The translations under genes were made by a program, and so were the position numbers. 18,167 nucleotides of DNA from JAKEHZ01 sp035280505 (GTDB lineage Bacteria; Acidobacteriota; Blastocatellia; RBC074): assembly GCA_035280505.1 (NCBI GenBank), contig DATEFT010000886.1, positions 1 to 18,167 on the forward strand. Reading direction: 5' to 3'. This document shows, piece after piece, positions 16,318 through 18,167 of this stretch. The notes beneath the pieces were generated by a model. That model had not been told where the DNA came from and ran no database searches. It saw nothing but the letters and a program-made list of their open reading frames with translations. The stretch's first letter is position 1. Every line of letters starts with the position of its first letter.

Positions 16318-16840
16318 AACAATCTCGCCGGTGAGGCCCGGCTCCATTCCGCTTAGTGATTCCGCTACTGCGCCTAAACCATGAAGTAACTCATATTATT
16401 CACAGACTACCTCATGCTACTTCATGGTACCTCGCCGTATACCACACAGGTACCAGGGCCGTGGTACCTGCGACGACGGGAAGAGCCACACAGATTAAAA
16501 GCGAAATATTATTGTTGCATTGATTCTTTCATACGTGCTATAAGAGGCCAGCATTGAGTTTTCCTCACTCCGGCAGCATCCCAGAGAGCTCGATGCAAGC
16601 ACGAGTGCGATAGCTTTATCCTCTCGCCACCATTACCACTCACTGGGTCTCTTCACTGGGAAAACAATTCCACTGACTTTCTGGCAGTAGTTGTCTTTCC
16701 GACATCAGACGCGTGGAGCGTCGACTAGACAGCCGTGTTTGTTACATCCCAGCGGTCTGCCGAATTCCCATAGCATCAACCGAACGTAGTTCGGAGTCAA
16801 CCCAATTTTCGGATACAACCCAATTAAGGAGAAATGCGAA
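16318..16840 (+). promoter_or_regulatory. Non-coding region and leader upstream of the secreted protein gene
   Basis: No gene was found in 523 bp. A plausible promoter is TTGCAT (16515-16520), 18 bp, TATAAG (16539-16544), which would give a leader near 290 nt. Further elements are TCACTGGG twice (16640-16647, 16653-16660), the hairpin GACGC/GCGTC (16708-16712, 16718-16722), the perfect dyad CCGAAC-GTA-GTTCGG (16780-16794), and the direct repeat CAACCCAATT (16798-16807, 16816-16825; period 18) just before the Shine-Dalgarno AAGGAG (16826-16831). The 16378-16470 repeat cluster is listed separately. The base composition is more AT-rich than the coding regions. Confidence 0.4.
16378..16470. repeat. 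Cluster of inverted repeats with phased TAC-TCAT boxes
   Basis: ACCATGAAGTA (16378-16388) and TACTTCATGGT (16418-16428) are exact complements with a 29-bp spacer. Inside and around them TAACTCAT (16387), TACCTCAT (16408), TACTTCAT (16418) and TACCTCGC (16428) repeat at 21, 10 and 10 bp. Next to this, CAGGTACCA (16447-16455) and TGGTACCTG (16462-16470) form a perfect 9-bp hairpin with a 6-nt loop. GGTACC occurs three times (16426, 16449, 16463). The cluster lies 60-150 bp after padR. It could be a regulator-binding array, a structured RNA or a degraded mobile-element end. Confidence 0.65.
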
Positions 16841-17863
16841 ATGCAAACCTCACGCAGACTAACACACACTATCCTTGCGTTGTTGGCGGTCGCCGTGCTG
16901 TCAACCGCCGCCCTCGCGGCCGATCCTGGCGTACCCTACCCGATCACGTCTGAAGCCAGCGATCAGAAAGCCGGATCCATTCTGGTCTACAACTACTACA
17001 CCTCGGCGGCCGCTCCGAGCCCGACCCACAACACCCGGGTCAACATCACCAACACCAACCCGACGCTCGGCGTCGTGATGCACCTTTTCTTCGTGGCTGA
17101 AGGTTGCTCGACCGCGGACTTCAAACTGCCGATGTCGCCGAACTTCACCTTCGCGATCAACGTCGCGGAGTTCGATCCCGGCTTCAACGGCTACATCATC
17201 GCCGTCGCCACCGACACGGACACGGGCGCGCCGATCAACTTCAACTTCGTGATCGGCGATGAGTACTTCAAGCTCCCGAACGGCACGGCCGCCAACCTGG
17301 GCGCCGTCGCCTTCACGGCGCTCTACGGCGAGACGGGCACCATCGCTCCGAACTATGTCGCCGATGCGACCACCGCGGACCTGCTCTTCAACGGGATCAC
17401 CGACCCGCTGTTGGCGAACGGCTACAACCGGATTCCGGCGACCGTCGCGGTCTCGAACATCCCGAGCCGCCTCGACGGCAACGAGACGACGCTGATCCTC
17501 AACAACCTCAGCGGAGATCTGTCGCAGACCATGAACTCCGTTCCGAGGCTGTTCGTGCTGGTCTACGACGACCAGGAGAATCCGTTCAGCGCCTCGCTGG
17601 CTCCCGGCGCTTGCCAGAAGAGAGTCGTCCTCTCGGATGCCGAGCCGCGCATTCCGCGTCGTCTCTCGGCGGTCATCCCGGCCGGCCGCTCCGGCTGGAT
17701 GAGGATCCAGACGACCCTCGGAAACACCCCGCTGTTGGGCGCAGTGGTCAACTACAACCCGAGCACGGCGACTCGCGCGGACGTCTTCAACGGCGGCCAT
17801 AACCTGCACGCCCTGACTCTGGTCGACACGACCACCATCACGATGCCGGTCTATCCCTTCTAA
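16841..17863 (+). CDS. Secreted protein of unknown function, Acidobacteriota type
   Basis: This 340-residue protein has a Sec signal peptide: MQTSRR, a hydrophobic core ILALLAVAVL, and a cleavage site at ALA-AD (after residue 26). The mature part is rich in Asn, Thr and Pro with predicted beta strands. It has two cysteines (C89, C258) and no membrane anchor, PEP-CTERM or sortase motif. Phrases such as HLFFVAEGCSTADF (81-94), DPGFNGYIIAVATD (112-125) and NFNFVIGDEYFKL (133-145) look like a family of secreted hypothetical proteins I associate with Acidobacteriota, for which I know no assigned function. AAGGAG lies nine bases before the ATG. Strong use of C-ending codons, a long leader and a strong terminator suggest high expression. 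A surface-layer or extracellular matrix role is possible but only a guess. Confidence 0.88.
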   Translation: MQTSRRLTHTILALLAVAVLSTAALAADPGVPYPITSEASDQKAGSILVYNYYTSAAAPSPTHNTRVNITNTNPTLGVVMHLFFVAEGCSTADFKLPMSPNFTFAINVAEFDPGFNGYIIAVATDTDTGAPINFNFVIGDEYFKLPNGTAANLGAVAFTALYGETGTIAPNYVADATTADLLFNGITDPLLANGYNRIPATVAVSNIPSRLDGNETTLILNNLSGDLSQTMNSVPRLFVLVYDDQENPFSASLAPGACQKRVVLSDAEPRIPRRLSAVIPAGRSGWMRIQTTLGNTPLLGAVVNYNPSTATRADVFNGGHNLHALTLVDTTTITMPVYPF

Positions 17864-17892
17864 TTAAATTTAGAAATAGAACGTCAGTAACC

Positions 17893-17951
17893 GAAAAAAC
17901 GGAACGTCCGATCAAGAGATTCGATGAATCTCACCGGAGTTCCGTTTTTTC
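17893..17951 (+). terminator. Intrinsic terminator of the secreted protein gene
   Basis: GAAAAAACGGAAC (17893-17905) and GTTCCGTTTTTTC (17939-17951) form a perfect 13-bp stem ending in six Ts. TCCG/CGGA (17907-17910, 17935-17938) and GAGATTC/GAATCTC (17916-17922, 17926-17932) continue the pairing upward to a three-base loop. The first arm begins 30 bp after the stop codon. The A-run/T-run design could also work in the minus direction. Confidence 0.9.
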
Positions 17952-17974
17952 CTTTTTCTCAACCGAGAAAAAGG
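17951..17974. other. Perfect 10-bp hairpin adjoining the terminator
   Basis: CCTTTTTCTC (17951-17960) and GAGAAAAAGG (17965-17974) are exact complements around the 4-nt loop AACC. It begins at the last base of the preceding terminator and ends one base before the next hairpin. Being weakly paired (A/T-rich), it may simply supply the T-runs used by terminators on both strands. Confidence 0.7.
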
Positions 17975-17975
17975 A

Positions 17976-18010
17976 GAAAGACGCGAAATGAATGGTCTTT
18001 CGCGTCTTTC
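17976..18010 (-). terminator. TTTCGCGTC repeat, copy 5: hairpin acting as likely terminator of the minus-strand gene
   Basis: GAAAGACGCGAAA (17976-17988) and TTTCGCGTCTTTC (17998-18010) form a perfect 13-bp stem with a 9-nt loop, using the same 9-mer unit as the other four copies. Read on the minus strand the stem is followed by TCCTTTTTC, a usable U-run, and it lies 30 bp after the stop of the partial gene at 18041. Here the repeat seems to double as an intrinsic terminator. Confidence 0.7.
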
Positions 18011-18040
18011 ACATTTGAAGATCGGAACGGAGAATTCGGC

Positions 18041-18167
18041 TTAATGGGTCGCCAGGGCTTCGATCACGGCCTCGCGGGTAGCGGGCACGCGCACGAAGGC
18101 ATTGGCATAGGTGGAATCGAGGCGGACCTGGCTCCCGTTCCGGTCGTGATAAGCGAGGGTCCCGCCG
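18041..18167 (-). CDS. Unidentified protein, C-terminal fragment
   Basis: A minus-strand frame is open from the window edge to TAA (18041-18043) and gives about 41 residues, including AYHDRNGSQVRLDSTYANAF and VRVPATREAVIEALATH. The amino-acid make-up and GC-rich third positions are those of a real coding sequence in this genome, and a terminator-like hairpin follows. The fragment is too short to assign a family; the tail looks like two short strands and a final helix. Confidence 0.6.
   Translation of the reverse strand, partial: GGTLAYHDRNGSQVRLDSTYANAFVRVPATREAVIEALATH

Overview
The window is about 18 kb of GC-rich bacterial chromosome. Several things point to an Acidobacteriota-like organism, perhaps near Blastocatellia: a large TonB-dependent, Oar-like outer-membrane protein with an N-terminal carboxypeptidase-regulatory domain, a short PadR regulator, a Tat-exported amidase, a DUF350 membrane protein and a secreted protein of a type I associate with that phylum. 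The assignment is inference from gene content, because no rRNA or marker gene is present.

Layout: (1) 1-276, the 3' end of a GH28 polygalacturonase-like gene on the + strand. (2) 517-5472, two minus-strand genes: an acyl-CoA ligase and the TonB-dependent receptor. Between them lies a 10-bp-phased GACTT/AAGTC repeat region. (3) 5473-6359, a roughly 890-bp non-coding stretch with several hairpins and palindromes, separating the receptor from a divergent NodD-like LysR regulator (6360-7280, +). (4) 7308-15577, seven minus-strand genes read from right to left: PYROXD2-like FAD oxidoreductase, DUF486 membrane protein, DUF350 membrane protein, serine beta-lactamase-fold hydrolase, Tat amidase, lipoprotein-type SAM methyltransferase and glutathionylspermidine-synthase-like ATP-grasp ligase. 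The last three form a tight operon (4-bp GTGA overlap, then a 12-bp gap). (5) 15979-16317, a lone PadR regulator (+), divergent from the oxidoreductase. (6) 16841-17863, a secreted protein of unknown function (+) with a long repeat-rich leader and a strong terminator. (7) 18041-18167, the 3' tail of an unrecognised minus-strand gene.

The most striking non-coding signal is a dispersed intergenic repeat built from a 9-bp unit, TTTCGCGTC, whose last copy usually ends CGCGGTT. It occurs five times, always at gene ends, as single three-unit arrays or as head-to-head hairpins. One copy fills exactly the 27 bp between two convergent stop codons. Region (4) pairs a DUF350 protein with a GspS-like ATP-grasp ligase, as in the E. 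coli yjfL/yjfC locus, and adds an exported amidase and an exported methyltransferase. This is the best candidate for an uncharacterised pathway, possibly synthesis and turnover of an amide- or peptide-linked product at the cell envelope, but the sequence alone cannot prove it.
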